In this document: positions 33,375 through 40,558 of the stretch, in pieces
How positions within the stretch are numbered: position 1 is the stretch's first letter
Layout: each line of letters starts with the position of its first letter
Source of the DNA: JAUIAS01 sp030425395
GTDB taxonomy: Bacteria > Pseudomonadota > Alphaproteobacteria > Rhodobacterales > Rhodobacteraceae
Length of the DNA stretch: 64,000 bases
Direction: 5' to 3'
Assembly: GCA_043553855.1 (NCBI GenBank)
Contig: CP121336.1
Span: forward strand, 3,844,001-3,908,000
Translations under genes and position numbers: made by a program
Notes under the pieces: generated by a model
What the model saw: the letters and a program-made list of their open reading frames with translations, nothing else
Told to the model about the DNA's origin: nothing
Databases searched by the model: none

Positions 33375-33848
33375 TCACCCTGCCCCGTCGACGGCAAAGG
33401 CCGCCGCTTCGGACCCTGACGGAGGCAGCGAATAGGTCATTGAGGACCGCGCCACCGCCTCTTCCATGCCCTCGGAATAAATCAGCGTGTCCCCCACGGC
33501 CAGCGTTCGCCCCAGTTTGAGCAATCTGGTCCGCGCAATCAGATCGCGGCCGGCCTCGGGCTTGCGCAGGAAATCCAGCGTTGCGTTTGTCGTCACCGCG
33601 AGCGCCTTGGGCCCGACCATGGCAAGCGTCACCAGATAGATTGACACATCCGCCAGCGCGAACATGGACGGTCCCGAAACCGTGCCGCCGGGGCGCAGAT
33701 GGCGTTCAGCCACCTTGAGGCGGGTGACCAGATGCATCGGCGCCACCTCTTCAATCTCGAAATCATCCGCCACCTGCGGAAAGGTCGTGTCCAGAAAACG
33801 CTCCAGCGCGTTTTTATCCATCGCCAGCGGTCGGGTCGTGCCGTCCAT
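33375..33848 (-). CDS. PaaI-type hotdog-fold thioesterase
   Basis: 157-residue hotdog protein. HLRPGGTVSGPSMFALADVSIY carries the PaaI-type active-site helix (asparagine/aspartate-Gly-Gly-style region with D in ALAD). TNATLDFLRKPEAGRDLIART is the central strand. It probably hydrolyses acyl-CoA thioesters; substrate unknown. It is divergent from an enoyl-CoA hydratase gene with a 56-bp gap, a plausible functional pair. The start was chosen at MDGTTRPLAMDKN; an internal ATG ten codons later is also possible. Confidence 0.85.
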   Translation of the reverse strand: MDGTTRPLAMDKNALERFLDTTFPQVADDFEIEEVAPMHLVTRLKVAERHLRPGGTVSGPSMFALADVSIYLVTLAMVGPKALAVTTNATLDFLRKPEAGRDLIARTRLLKLGRTLAVGDTLIYSEGMEEAVARSSMTYSLPPSGSEAAAFAVDGAG

Positions 33849-33904
33849 GCTTTTCCTCCATCTCTGTGGCGCGTAGAGTTGCCGCCAAATCAAAGGAGGA
33901 CAAG

Positions 33905-34690
33905 ATGGCAATTCTGGAACGTCGCGACACGGGCGCAATCGCCCACCTGACAATGAACGCGCCCGAACGGCTCAACGCGCTCAGCGACGAAATGCTCGCG
34001 GCCCTGCAAGAGGCGCTCGATGGGTTGGCACAGGAACCTGCGATTCGCGCCATTGTGATTTCCGGCGCAGGCAAGGCGTTCTGCGCGGGACACGACCTGA
34101 AACAGATGACTCAGGGCCGGCAAGCCGACGATGGCGGCAAGGCCTATTTCAAGGATCTCTTTGATCGCTGCGCCAAGATGATGATGACCGTGCGCGCCAT
34201 GCCGCAACCGGTGATCGCACAGGTGCACGGCATCGCCACCGCGGCGGGCTGTCAGTTGGTTGCGACCTGCGATCTTGCCGTTGCCGCCGAGGGCACGCGG
34301 TTTGGCGTGAACGGCGTGAATATCGGGCTGTTCTGTTCCACCCCCATGGTCGCGCTCAGCCGCAACATCCCCGCCAAGCATGCGTTTGAAATGCTGACAA
34401 CCGGCCAGTTCATCGACGCCGCCCGTGCGGCCGAGCTTGGCCTGATCAACCACGTGGTGTCCGCCGATACGCTCGAGGCCGAAACACAGGCGCTCGCGGA
34501 GACGATCGCGTCCAAACTGGGTGCGGCGGTGAAGATCGGCAAGGGCGCATTCTACGATCAGATTTCCATGCCACTGGCCGATGCCTATGCCTATACGGGC
34601 GACGTCATGGTGGAAAACATGCTCTACCGCGACACCGAAGAAGGCATCGCCGCCTTTATCGAAAAGCGCGATCCCGACTGGCAGCAATAA
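33905..34690 (+). CDS. enoyl-CoA hydratase/isomerase family protein
   Basis: 261-residue crotonase-fold protein. Oxyanion-hole segments are FCAGHDLKQM and HGIATAAGCQL. The sequence pattern (FCAGHDLKQM, GVNIGLFCSTPMVALSRN) resembles the ECHDC3-type branch, so the reaction may not be classic hydration in beta-oxidation. AAGGAGG lies 6 nt upstream of the ATG at 33905, a strong ribosome-binding site. Confidence 0.9.
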   Translation: MAILERRDTGAIAHLTMNAPERLNALSDEMLAALQEALDGLAQEPAIRAIVISGAGKAFCAGHDLKQMTQGRQADDGGKAYFKDLFDRCAKMMMTVRAMPQPVIAQVHGIATAAGCQLVATCDLAVAAEGTRFGVNGVNIGLFCSTPMVALSRNIPAKHAFEMLTTGQFIDAARAAELGLINHVVSADTLEAETQALAETIASKLGAAVKIGKGAFYDQISMPLADAYAYTGDVMVENMLYRDTEEGIAAFIEKRDPDWQQ

Positions 34691-34739
34691 GCCACAAGAT
34701 CCCCGAGGCAGGACCAACTCTGGCGAAACAGATCAGAGC

Positions 34740-36107
34740 ATGCAGAGAGCAAAGAAAATGATCAGAGGCCTCAGACCGACCGCACGGTCGGTCGTCTTGG
34801 TAACAGCATTGGCCAGTCTGGGTGCGGGCACCCTCGCCCGTGCGGCGGAATTGCCGCGCGCACCGGATGATGCCGCGTTTGCCCCGGCCAAAGCGCTATC
34901 GGTCGAGATCGGGCGCGATCTGTTCTTTGATCCGATCCTGTCGGGCAATCGCAACACGTCCTGCGCCACCTGCCACCACCCGGCGCTTGGCACCTCTGAC
35001 GGGCGTGCGCTGCCGCTTGGCGAAGGTGGCGCCGGGCTGGGGCCCGAACGCCGCGCGACAGCGTCCAACCCGCCGCGCGTCATCCCGCGCAACGCGCCCG
35101 CACTGTTCAACCTCGGCGCGGCCGAATTCACCGTTCTGTTTCACGATGGCCGCCTGCGCCGCGACGCTTCCGCCGATGGGGGCATTGCAATGCCCAATGG
35201 CCTGAGCCTGGATCAACCGCTGAGCCCGGTTGCGGCACAAGCGATGATGCCTGTGATCGCCCCGGATGAAATGGCCGGCCAGCGCGGCGAAAACCCCGTG
35301 GCAAACGCCGTGGCCGAGGGCCGGATCACCGGGCCCGACGGTGCCTGGCAGATGCTCGCCGACCGGGTCGCGGCTATCTCCGCCTATCACGACCGGTTCG
35401 CGCAGCTTAACGGTCCCGAAGCACCGATCCAAATGAGCGACATCGCCGCCACGCTCGGAGATTTCATCAGCACCGAGTTCCGCGCCACCAACAGCCGGTT
35501 CGATGCTTTTCTTGCCGGGGATTACGATAGTTTTTCACCACAGGAACAGCACGGCTTGGGCCTGTTCTATGGCAAGGCCGGATGCCACACGTGCCACTCG
35601 GGCCCGTTTCTGACCGATCACCGTTTTCACGCCATCGGCCTGCCTCAAACCGGCCCGGGCAAGGGGCACGGACCGCTCGGCTTTGCCGACCATGGGCACG
35701 GCGCGGTGACGGGGAACGCACAGGATGCCTATCGGTTTCGCACCCCCTCCCTGCGCAACATCGCGCGCACCGCGCCATATGGCCATGCGGGCAGCCACGC
35801 CACACTCGAAGACATCATCCGCCACCATGCGGATCCGGGCGCGGGGCTGGCCACATTTGCGCCTGCGGCCGATGACCTTGCCATGAGCGACGAGGCCGAA
35901 ATGATGCGAATCTATGCCGCGATCACCCTGCAGCCCGTTCCCCTGACCGAAGCCGAAATCGCGGCCCTTGTGGCCTTTCTGAACACCCTGACCGACGAAA
36001 CCCCGAGCCAAGGCCGCCTTGGTGCCCCCTCGGCCGTGCCGTCCCAGTTGCCTGTCGATGCGCCACCGGCAAACTGGCCCCTTTCCAAACCGGCCACACA
36101 GCCCTAA
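34740..36107 (+). CDS. periplasmic di-haem cytochrome c peroxidase/MauG family protein
   Basis: 455-residue exported c-type cytochrome. Signal peptide up to about residue 36 (VVLVTALASLGAGTLARAAE). Two haem-binding motifs: CATCH at 75-79 and CHTCH in YGKAGCHTCHSGPF. The surrounding FFDPILSGNRNTSCATCHHP and RNTPSLRN-like FRTPSLRNIARTAPYGHAG segments are typical of the CcpA/MauG family. A proline-rich C-terminal tail of about 40 residues is unusual. It may reduce hydrogen peroxide or modify a partner protein; no methylamine dehydrogenase genes are present. It is 49 nt after the hydratase gene; an ATG at 34758 is an alternative start. Confidence 0.92.
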   Translation: MQRAKKMIRGLRPTARSVVLVTALASLGAGTLARAAELPRAPDDAAFAPAKALSVEIGRDLFFDPILSGNRNTSCATCHHPALGTSDGRALPLGEGGAGLGPERRATASNPPRVIPRNAPALFNLGAAEFTVLFHDGRLRRDASADGGIAMPNGLSLDQPLSPVAAQAMMPVIAPDEMAGQRGENPVANAVAEGRITGPDGAWQMLADRVAAISAYHDRFAQLNGPEAPIQMSDIAATLGDFISTEFRATNSRFDAFLAGDYDSFSPQEQHGLGLFYGKAGCHTCHSGPFLTDHRFHAIGLPQTGPGKGHGPLGFADHGHGAVTGNAQDAYRFRTPSLRNIARTAPYGHAGSHATLEDIIRHHADPGAGLATFAPAADDLAMSDEAEMMRIYAAITLQPVPLTEAEIAALVAFLNTLTDETPSQGRLGAPSAVPSQLPVDAPPANWPLSKPATQP

Positions 36108-36200
36108 AACCCAGAATTCGTAACACACCGCCACCGCGCGCCCGATCCGGGTCGCGGCGGCCCACAATCACTCGGACGCAAGGTGCCACGCGCCGGACCG

Positions 36201-36232
36201 CCTCCGGCGGGAGTATTTTCAGCCAGAAGAAG
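36201..36232 (+). repeat. interspersed repeat, short family B copy
   Basis: CCTCCGGCGGGAGTATTTTC then AGCCAGAAGAAG. It faces the copy at 36247-36309 tail-to-tail, 14 bp apart, forming a large imperfect inverted repeat. Confidence 0.82.
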
Positions 36233-36246
36233 ACAGGGCCTCCGCT

Positions 36247-36309
36247 CTTCTTCCGGCCCAAAATACTCAGGGGGGAGGCCCGGAGGGCCGGGGGGCATAG
36301 CCCCCCCCC
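36247..36309 (-). repeat. interspersed repeat, full family B copy
   Basis: CTTCTTCCGGCCCAAAATAC, then TCAGGGGGGAGGC, a GGCCCGGAGGGCC hairpin and GGGGGGCATAGCCCCCCCC. It lies 44 nt before the trmFO start, so unlike most copies it is upstream of a gene. Confidence 0.85.
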
Positions 36310-36352
36310 ATGCGTGCCGCACAGGATGTTCGCGACAGAAGGTGCAAAGGCC

Positions 36353-37720
36353 ATGACGACACAGGAACTGCATATCGTCGGCGGCGGAATGGCCGGATCA
36401 GAAGCCGCATGGCAGGCCGCGCAAGCGGGCGTGAACGTGGTCATCCACGAAATGCGCCCGGTGGTGGAAACCTTTGCCCATCGCACGGGTATGCTTGGCG
36501 AAATGGTTTGCTCCAATTCTTTCAGGTCCGACGACGACGAACAAAACGCCGTGGGGCTGTTGCACTGGGAAATGCGCGCCGCAGGCGGCCTGATCATGGC
36601 CACCGCAGACCGGCACCGCATCCCCGCGGGTGGCGCGCTGGCTGTGGATCGCGATCCCTTTGCCGAATCCGTCACCGAAGCGTTGCACGCCCATCCGCGC
36701 ATCCGCGTCGACACGGGCGAAATCACCGCCCTGCCCGATCAGGGCCACTGGATCATTGCAACGGGGCCACTGACGTCGTCGGCCCTCGGACAGGCAATCG
36801 CAAATGAAACCGGTGCCGAAGCGCTGGCTTTTTTCGACGCCATCGCGCCCATCGTTTATGCAGACAGCATCGACATGTCCAAGGCATGGATGCAATCGCG
36901 CTACGACAAGGGCGAAACCGAAGAAGAACGCACGGCTTACTTGAATTGCCCAATGGACCGGGACCAGTACGAAGCCTTCATTGATGCGCTTCTTGCCGCC
37001 GACAAGACAGAGTTCCACGAGGGTGAAACCGCAGGATATTTCGACGGTTGTCTGCCTATCGAAGTCATGGCTGAACGCGGCCGTGAAACCTTGCGCCATG
37101 GCCCGATGAAGCCCGTCGGCCTGACCAACCCGCATCAGCCCGACATCAAACCACATGCGGTTGTGCAACTGCGCCGCGACAACGCACTTGGCACGCTCTA
37201 CAACATCGTCGGCTTTCAGACCAAGATGAAATACGGCGCGCAAACATCTGTTTTCAAAATGATTCCCGGACTGCAAGAGGCCAGCTTTGCCCGCCTCGGC
37301 GGCATTCACCGCAATACGTTTATCAACTCTCCGACCTTGCTGGACGATCGGATGCGTCTGAGATCCGCGCCTCATCTGCGGTTCGCCGGGCAGATCACCG
37401 GCGTCGAAGGGTATGTGGAAAGCGCCGCGATGGGGCTTCTGGCCGGGCGCATGGCCGCCGCCGAAATCCTGGGTTCCGATGTCACGCCACCGCCACCAAC
37501 CACCGCAATGGGCGCGCTTGTCACCCATATCACCGGCGGCGCGGTGGCCAAGACGTTCCAACCGATGAATGTCAACTTTGGCCTCTTCCCACCGGTCGAA
37601 GGCCTCAAGGGCGGACGGCGCGGACGCAAGGACCGCTACAAGGCCTATACCGACCGCGCCAAGCTGGATTGGCAGGCGTGGCTTGCCGCGCAACAGGACA
37701 GCGTACTGGACGCGGGCTGA
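36353..37720 (+). CDS. trmFO: tRNA (uracil-54) methyltransferase TrmFO, folate/FAD-dependent
   Basis: 455-residue flavoprotein using methylenetetrahydrofolate and FADH2 to make ribothymidine at tRNA position 54. FAD-binding loop IVGGGMAGSEAAWQAA near residues 8-23; family segments MVCSNSFRSDD, YLNCPMDRDQYEAF and GYFDGCLPIEVMAERGRETL with the catalytic cysteines of TrmFO. The start at 36353 follows AAGG and matches the family N-terminus. Present instead of the SAM-dependent TrmA type. Confidence 0.97.
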   Translation: MTTQELHIVGGGMAGSEAAWQAAQAGVNVVIHEMRPVVETFAHRTGMLGEMVCSNSFRSDDDEQNAVGLLHWEMRAAGGLIMATADRHRIPAGGALAVDRDPFAESVTEALHAHPRIRVDTGEITALPDQGHWIIATGPLTSSALGQAIANETGAEALAFFDAIAPIVYADSIDMSKAWMQSRYDKGETEEERTAYLNCPMDRDQYEAFIDALLAADKTEFHEGETAGYFDGCLPIEVMAERGRETLRHGPMKPVGLTNPHQPDIKPHAVVQLRRDNALGTLYNIVGFQTKMKYGAQTSVFKMIPGLQEASFARLGGIHRNTFINSPTLLDDRMRLRSAPHLRFAGQITGVEGYVESAAMGLLAGRMAAAEILGSDVTPPPPTTAMGALVTHITGGAVAKTFQPMNVNFGLFPPVEGLKGGRRGRKDRYKAYTDRAKLDWQAWLAAQQDSVLDAG

Positions 37721-37742
37721 TTTGTGCTGCTAGGCTTTGACC

Positions 37743-38342
37743 ATGTCGGATGGATTTCTAAAAAAAGTCTATGATCTCGCCAGCGAGGAAGATGTCCGCG
37801 CCTATTACGACGATTGGGCCAAAAGCTACGACGCCGAAATCACGGACAACGGCTATGCCACACCGCGCCGTTGTGCGCAGGCGCTTGCGTCCTGCACGCC
37901 GGACAAGGACGGCGCGTTGCTGGACATGGGATGCGGCACCGGCCTGTCCGGTCTGGCGTTCCGGGCCGAGGGTTTTACCACCATCGACGGCGCGGACGTA
38001 TCTCAAGGGATGATGGAAAAGGCCGCAAAAACAGGCATCTATCGGGCACTTCTGATGCCCCGCGATATCCCTCAGGGCGGCTATGACATGGTGGCGGCCG
38101 TGGGCGTCATCGGACAGGGCGCGGGCCCGCCGGACCTGTTCGACACCTGTCTGACCTACCTGCGCTCAGGCGGGTTGTTCGTGCTGTCGCTCAATGACCA
38201 TGCGCTGTCCGTGCCCGAATACCCCGCCGTGTTGACCAATGCGCGCCAGACCGGAGCAGTGACGACCCGATTTGAGGGACATGGCGAACACTTGCCGGGC
38301 ATCAACGTGAAGTCCACAGTCTACGTGCTTGAAAAAAATTGA
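37743..38342 (+). CDS. class I SAM-dependent methyltransferase
   Basis: 199-residue methyltransferase. Motif I LLDMGCGTGLSGLAFRAEG near residue 62-80, then the acidic strand IDGADVSQGMMEKA and motif IV-like YDMVAAVGVIGQGA. The N-terminal YDLASEEDVRAYYDDWAKSYD is a common module in this group, related to Williams-Beuren (WBSCR27-like) methyltransferases. Substrate unknown. Its TGA overlaps the TTG start of gluQ, so the two are translationally coupled. Confidence 0.88.
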   Translation: MSDGFLKKVYDLASEEDVRAYYDDWAKSYDAEITDNGYATPRRCAQALASCTPDKDGALLDMGCGTGLSGLAFRAEGFTTIDGADVSQGMMEKAAKTGIYRALLMPRDIPQGGYDMVAAVGVIGQGAGPPDLFDTCLTYLRSGGLFVLSLNDHALSVPEYPAVLTNARQTGAVTTRFEGHGEHLPGINVKSTVYVLEKN

Positions 38343-39196
38343 TTTTCCGAACCCGATTTGCCCCATCTCCGACCGGGCCTCTGCATCTTGGTCACGCCTA
38401 TTCCGCGTTGCTTGCCCATGACATGGCGCGCGCGGCGGCTGGGAATTTCTTGCTTCGGATTGAAGATATAGATCAAACGCGCGCCCGTCCGGAATGGGAT
38501 CGCATGAGCCTCGATGATCTCGCATGGCTTGGCATAACCTGGGATGAGCCTGTCCTGCGGCAGTCCGACAGAATGGCCAGCTACGGTGCCGCGCTGGACG
38601 CGCTCTGGGCACGCGGCCTGCTCTATCCCTGCCACTGCAGCCGTCGCGACATCGCCACCGCCATGAGCGCGCCGCAGGAAGGTGCCATGCCCTCGCCCGG
38701 ACCGGACGGGCCGATCTATCCCGGAACCTGCCGCCCGACCGGCACGCACACGTCCAATAGGCCGCGCCCCACTGATTGCCACTTGCGCCTCGACAGCGCC
38801 CGCGCCCTGAACTCCGTGGACCTGACCTATCACGAAACCGGGATTGCCAGCGGCCCCGACACGGCAATGGAGGCCAAGGCATTCATCGAACGGATCGGCG
38901 ATGTGGTCATGGCGCGCCGCGATTTTGGCACGTCCTATCACCTGTCTGTTGTCCTTGACGACGCCGCGCAGGGCATCACGCATGTGGTGCGCGGTGCGGA
39001 TCTGTCAGAGGCCACTCCGATACACGTGCTGCTCCAACGGTTGCTCGGGGTGCCGACTCCGATCTATCACCACCATCGCCTGATCCGGGATACATCCGGA
39101 AAACGCCTCGCCAAACGGGACGATGCCCGCGCCATCCGCACCTATCGCGACGACGGAGCCAGCCCTTCGGACATCCGGGCCATGGTCGGCTTGTGA
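38339..39196 (+). CDS. gluQ: glutamyl-Q tRNA(Asp) synthetase
   Basis: 285-residue GluRS-like enzyme without the anticodon-binding domain, attaching glutamate to queuosine in tRNA-Asp. Signature FAPSPTGPLHLGHAYSALLA begins at residue 7, with HLGH in place of HIGH. The KMSKS-equivalent is GKRLAKRD. Zinc-site cysteines are in YPCHCSRRD and YPGTCRP. The start codon appears to be TTG at 38339, overlapping the upstream stop by 4 nt (TTGA); the conserved N-terminus leaves no later alternative. Confidence 0.95.
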   Translation: MIFRTRFAPSPTGPLHLGHAYSALLAHDMARAAAGNFLLRIEDIDQTRARPEWDRMSLDDLAWLGITWDEPVLRQSDRMASYGAALDALWARGLLYPCHCSRRDIATAMSAPQEGAMPSPGPDGPIYPGTCRPTGTHTSNRPRPTDCHLRLDSARALNSVDLTYHETGIASGPDTAMEAKAFIERIGDVVMARRDFGTSYHLSVVLDDAAQGITHVVRGADLSEATPIHVLLQRLLGVPTPIYHHHRLIRDTSGKRLAKRDDARAIRTYRDDGASPSDIRAMVGL

Positions 39197-39208
39197 CCAG
39201 CGTCTTGG

Positions 39209-39233
39209 CTTCTTTCTCGTGTCAAATACCCCT
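39209..39233 (+). repeat. interspersed repeat, truncated family A copy
   Basis: CTTCTTTCTCGTGTCAAATA followed by CCCCT, between the convergent stops of gluQ and hisI. It keeps only the C/T-rich half of the element seen at 16388-16450. Confidence 0.65.
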
Positions 39234-39596
39234 TTACGCCATGGGGGCCATCAGCTCCGTCTCTTGCCCGTCAGGTGCCACGTCACGATAAAAACAACTG
39301 CGACGGTTGGTATGGCATGCAGGCCCGGTTTGATGAACGACAGCCAAAAGGCAATCGCAATCACAATCCACCCGCAGCGACACCAGTTCCTGAACATGAC
39401 CCGAGCTTTCCCCCTTGATCCAGAAGGATGCGCGCGAACGGCTCCAATAGGTAACGCGCCCGGTTTCAAGCGTGCGGCGCACGGACTCCGCGTTCATCCA
39501 CGCCATCATCAGCACCTCGCCGGTGGCCTCATCTTGTGCGATACAAGGGATCAACCCTTTGGAATCATAGACAAGCGTCGTCGGATCGAAAGACAT
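39234..39596 (-). CDS. hisI: phosphoribosyl-AMP cyclohydrolase
   Basis: 120-residue enzyme opening the purine ring of phosphoribosyl-AMP in histidine biosynthesis. Zinc and magnesium ligands are in RVDCDCDCLLAVVHQTG and CHTNRRSCFYR. VTYWSRSRASFWIKGESSG is the substrate-binding signature. It is monofunctional, not fused to HisE. ATG at 39596 chosen because AAGG lies 8 nt upstream; an ATG 18 nt earlier is an alternative. It is not near other his genes. Confidence 0.97.
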   Translation of the reverse strand: MSFDPTTLVYDSKGLIPCIAQDEATGEVLMMAWMNAESVRRTLETGRVTYWSRSRASFWIKGESSGHVQELVSLRVDCDCDCLLAVVHQTGPACHTNRRSCFYRDVAPDGQETELMAPMA

Positions 39597-39662
39597 GGCA
39601 GAAACCTTTTGCATTGGGCGGGCGCTCGACTATCTATGGGAAAGACGTTGCGGAGAAAAGCC

Positions 39663-40115
39663 ATGAGTGCCGAAACCGATCTGATCAAATTGTATTCCTC
39701 GCGCATTCTGGCGCTTGCGGCGGATATTCCGCATTTGGACCGGTTGGAAACCCCGCAGGCCACCGTCAAGAAGCGATCGCCGCTCTGCGGATCGACCGTA
39801 ACGGTGGATATCTGTGTCAAAGACGGGCGCGTGGCTGAATATGCGCAAGACGTCAAAGCGTGCGCGCTGGGACAGGCCGCCGCTTCGGTCGTTGGATCGG
39901 CCATTCTGGGCACCACAAGGGCGCAGCTTGAAACCGCACGCGATCAGCTCAAGGCAATGCTCAAATCCGATGGGCCCACACCGGATGCCCCGTTTGACGG
40001 GCTGGAAGTGCTGCGTCCCGCCCGCGACTACAAGAACCGGCATGCCTCGATCCTGCTTGCGCTCGATGCTTCTGTCGCGGCCATGCAACAGGCCGAAGCC
40101 GCACAGCACGCCTGA
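39663..40115 (+). CDS. NifU/IscU-like Fe-S cluster scaffold protein
   Basis: 150-residue protein of the NifU N-terminal/IscU family. C42 (SPLCGST), C51 and C67 (KACALGQAAAS) are present; the first and last match the first two cluster ligands of IscU. At the position of the third ligand cysteine the sequence reads YKNRHASILL, with histidine 127 in place of cysteine. It is divergent from hisI and not within an isc or suf cluster, so its role in cluster assembly is uncertain. Confidence 0.85.
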   Translation: MSAETDLIKLYSSRILALAADIPHLDRLETPQATVKKRSPLCGSTVTVDICVKDGRVAEYAQDVKACALGQAAASVVGSAILGTTRAQLETARDQLKAMLKSDGPTPDAPFDGLEVLRPARDYKNRHASILLALDASVAAMQQAEAAQHA

Positions 40116-40130
40116 CGCCTTTACCAAATC

Positions 40131-40172
40131 CCGACAAAAAAACCGCCGCACACCCGGCAGGGGCGGCGGCGG
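40131..40172 (-). terminator. intrinsic terminator behind the 40-codon gene
   Basis: On the minus strand, CCGCCGC ... GCGGCGG closes around a 16-nt loop and is followed by TTTTTTTG. It could also serve as a stop signal for any transcript reading through the 195-bp gap between the scaffold gene and the small gene. Confidence 0.75.
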
Positions 40173-40310
40173 CAAGTGGTGCGTCTCACTTGGCGTGAGG
40201 CTCAACCGATCCGGTGGGGGCCGGGGTGGTTACGGGGGCCGTCGGGCAGTGACGGATTGGGACACTTCCCCCGGATTACGAGCAGTGAGGCCGCAGGCAG
40301 AAATCCGACG

Positions 40311-40433
40311 TCAGAACAGATTGGGCAGATGCAACGCGGTCAGCAACATCACCACCAGAGCCGTCACACCGGCCATGTCCTGAAGCAGCGTAGGCTGCGC
40401 GCGCTGGAAGACGGCTTTGAGATCATGGAACAT
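40311..40433 (-). CDS. 40-residue single-pass membrane protein
   Basis: Short gene with ATG at 40433, GGAG 7 nt upstream and stop at 40311, followed by a terminator. The product is an amphipathic, positively charged N-terminus (MFHDLKAVFQRAQPTLLQDM) and one hydrophobic helix (AGVTALVVMLLTALHLP). No function is known to me. It lies 125 bp downstream of recG; that gap contains four GTTC half-sites including a GTTC-N7-GTTC pair, the alphaproteobacterial LexA box pattern. This suggests a damage-induced membrane peptide, conceivably similar in role to SidA of Caulobacter, but no sequence similarity to it is claimed. Confidence 0.75.
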   Translation of the reverse strand: MFHDLKAVFQRAQPTLLQDMAGVTALVVMLLTALHLPNLF

Positions 40434-40498
40434 CGTGTCACTCCGGTTAATCAGAACTTTGTTAACTCTTTGTTCTCATTTTTCGGACATTATGTAAA

Positions 40499-40542
40499 GA
40501 ACTTTTTGAGAACAAACCGGAACATTCTCAATTTCTTGGAAC
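40499..40542 (-). promoter_or_regulatory. candidate LexA (SOS) box within an array of GTTC half-sites
   Basis: Read on the minus strand, GTTC occurs four times; on the plus strand GAAC starts at 40499, 40510, 40520 and 40539. The pair at 40499-40513 is GTTCTCAAAAAGTTC, an exact GTTC-N7-GTTC match. A promoter-like TTGTTC, 17 bp, TAATGT overlaps it, ending about 50 bp before the 40-codon gene. One such 8-base match per strand is expected by chance in a window of this size, so position and clustering carry the argument. Confidence 0.6.
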
Positions 40543-40558
40543 AAAACAGGGGAAAAGG

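Noticed and set aside
36201..36309. CRISPR-like paired repeats
   Set aside because: Two copies in opposite orientation, no regular spacers, no cas genes; they belong to the dispersed intergenic family.
40116..40310. Possible protein gene in the gap between the Fe-S scaffold gene and the 40-codon gene
   Set aside because: Short frames on both strands lack start sites and family-like composition; the stretch is better explained as 3' untranslated sequence with a terminator.
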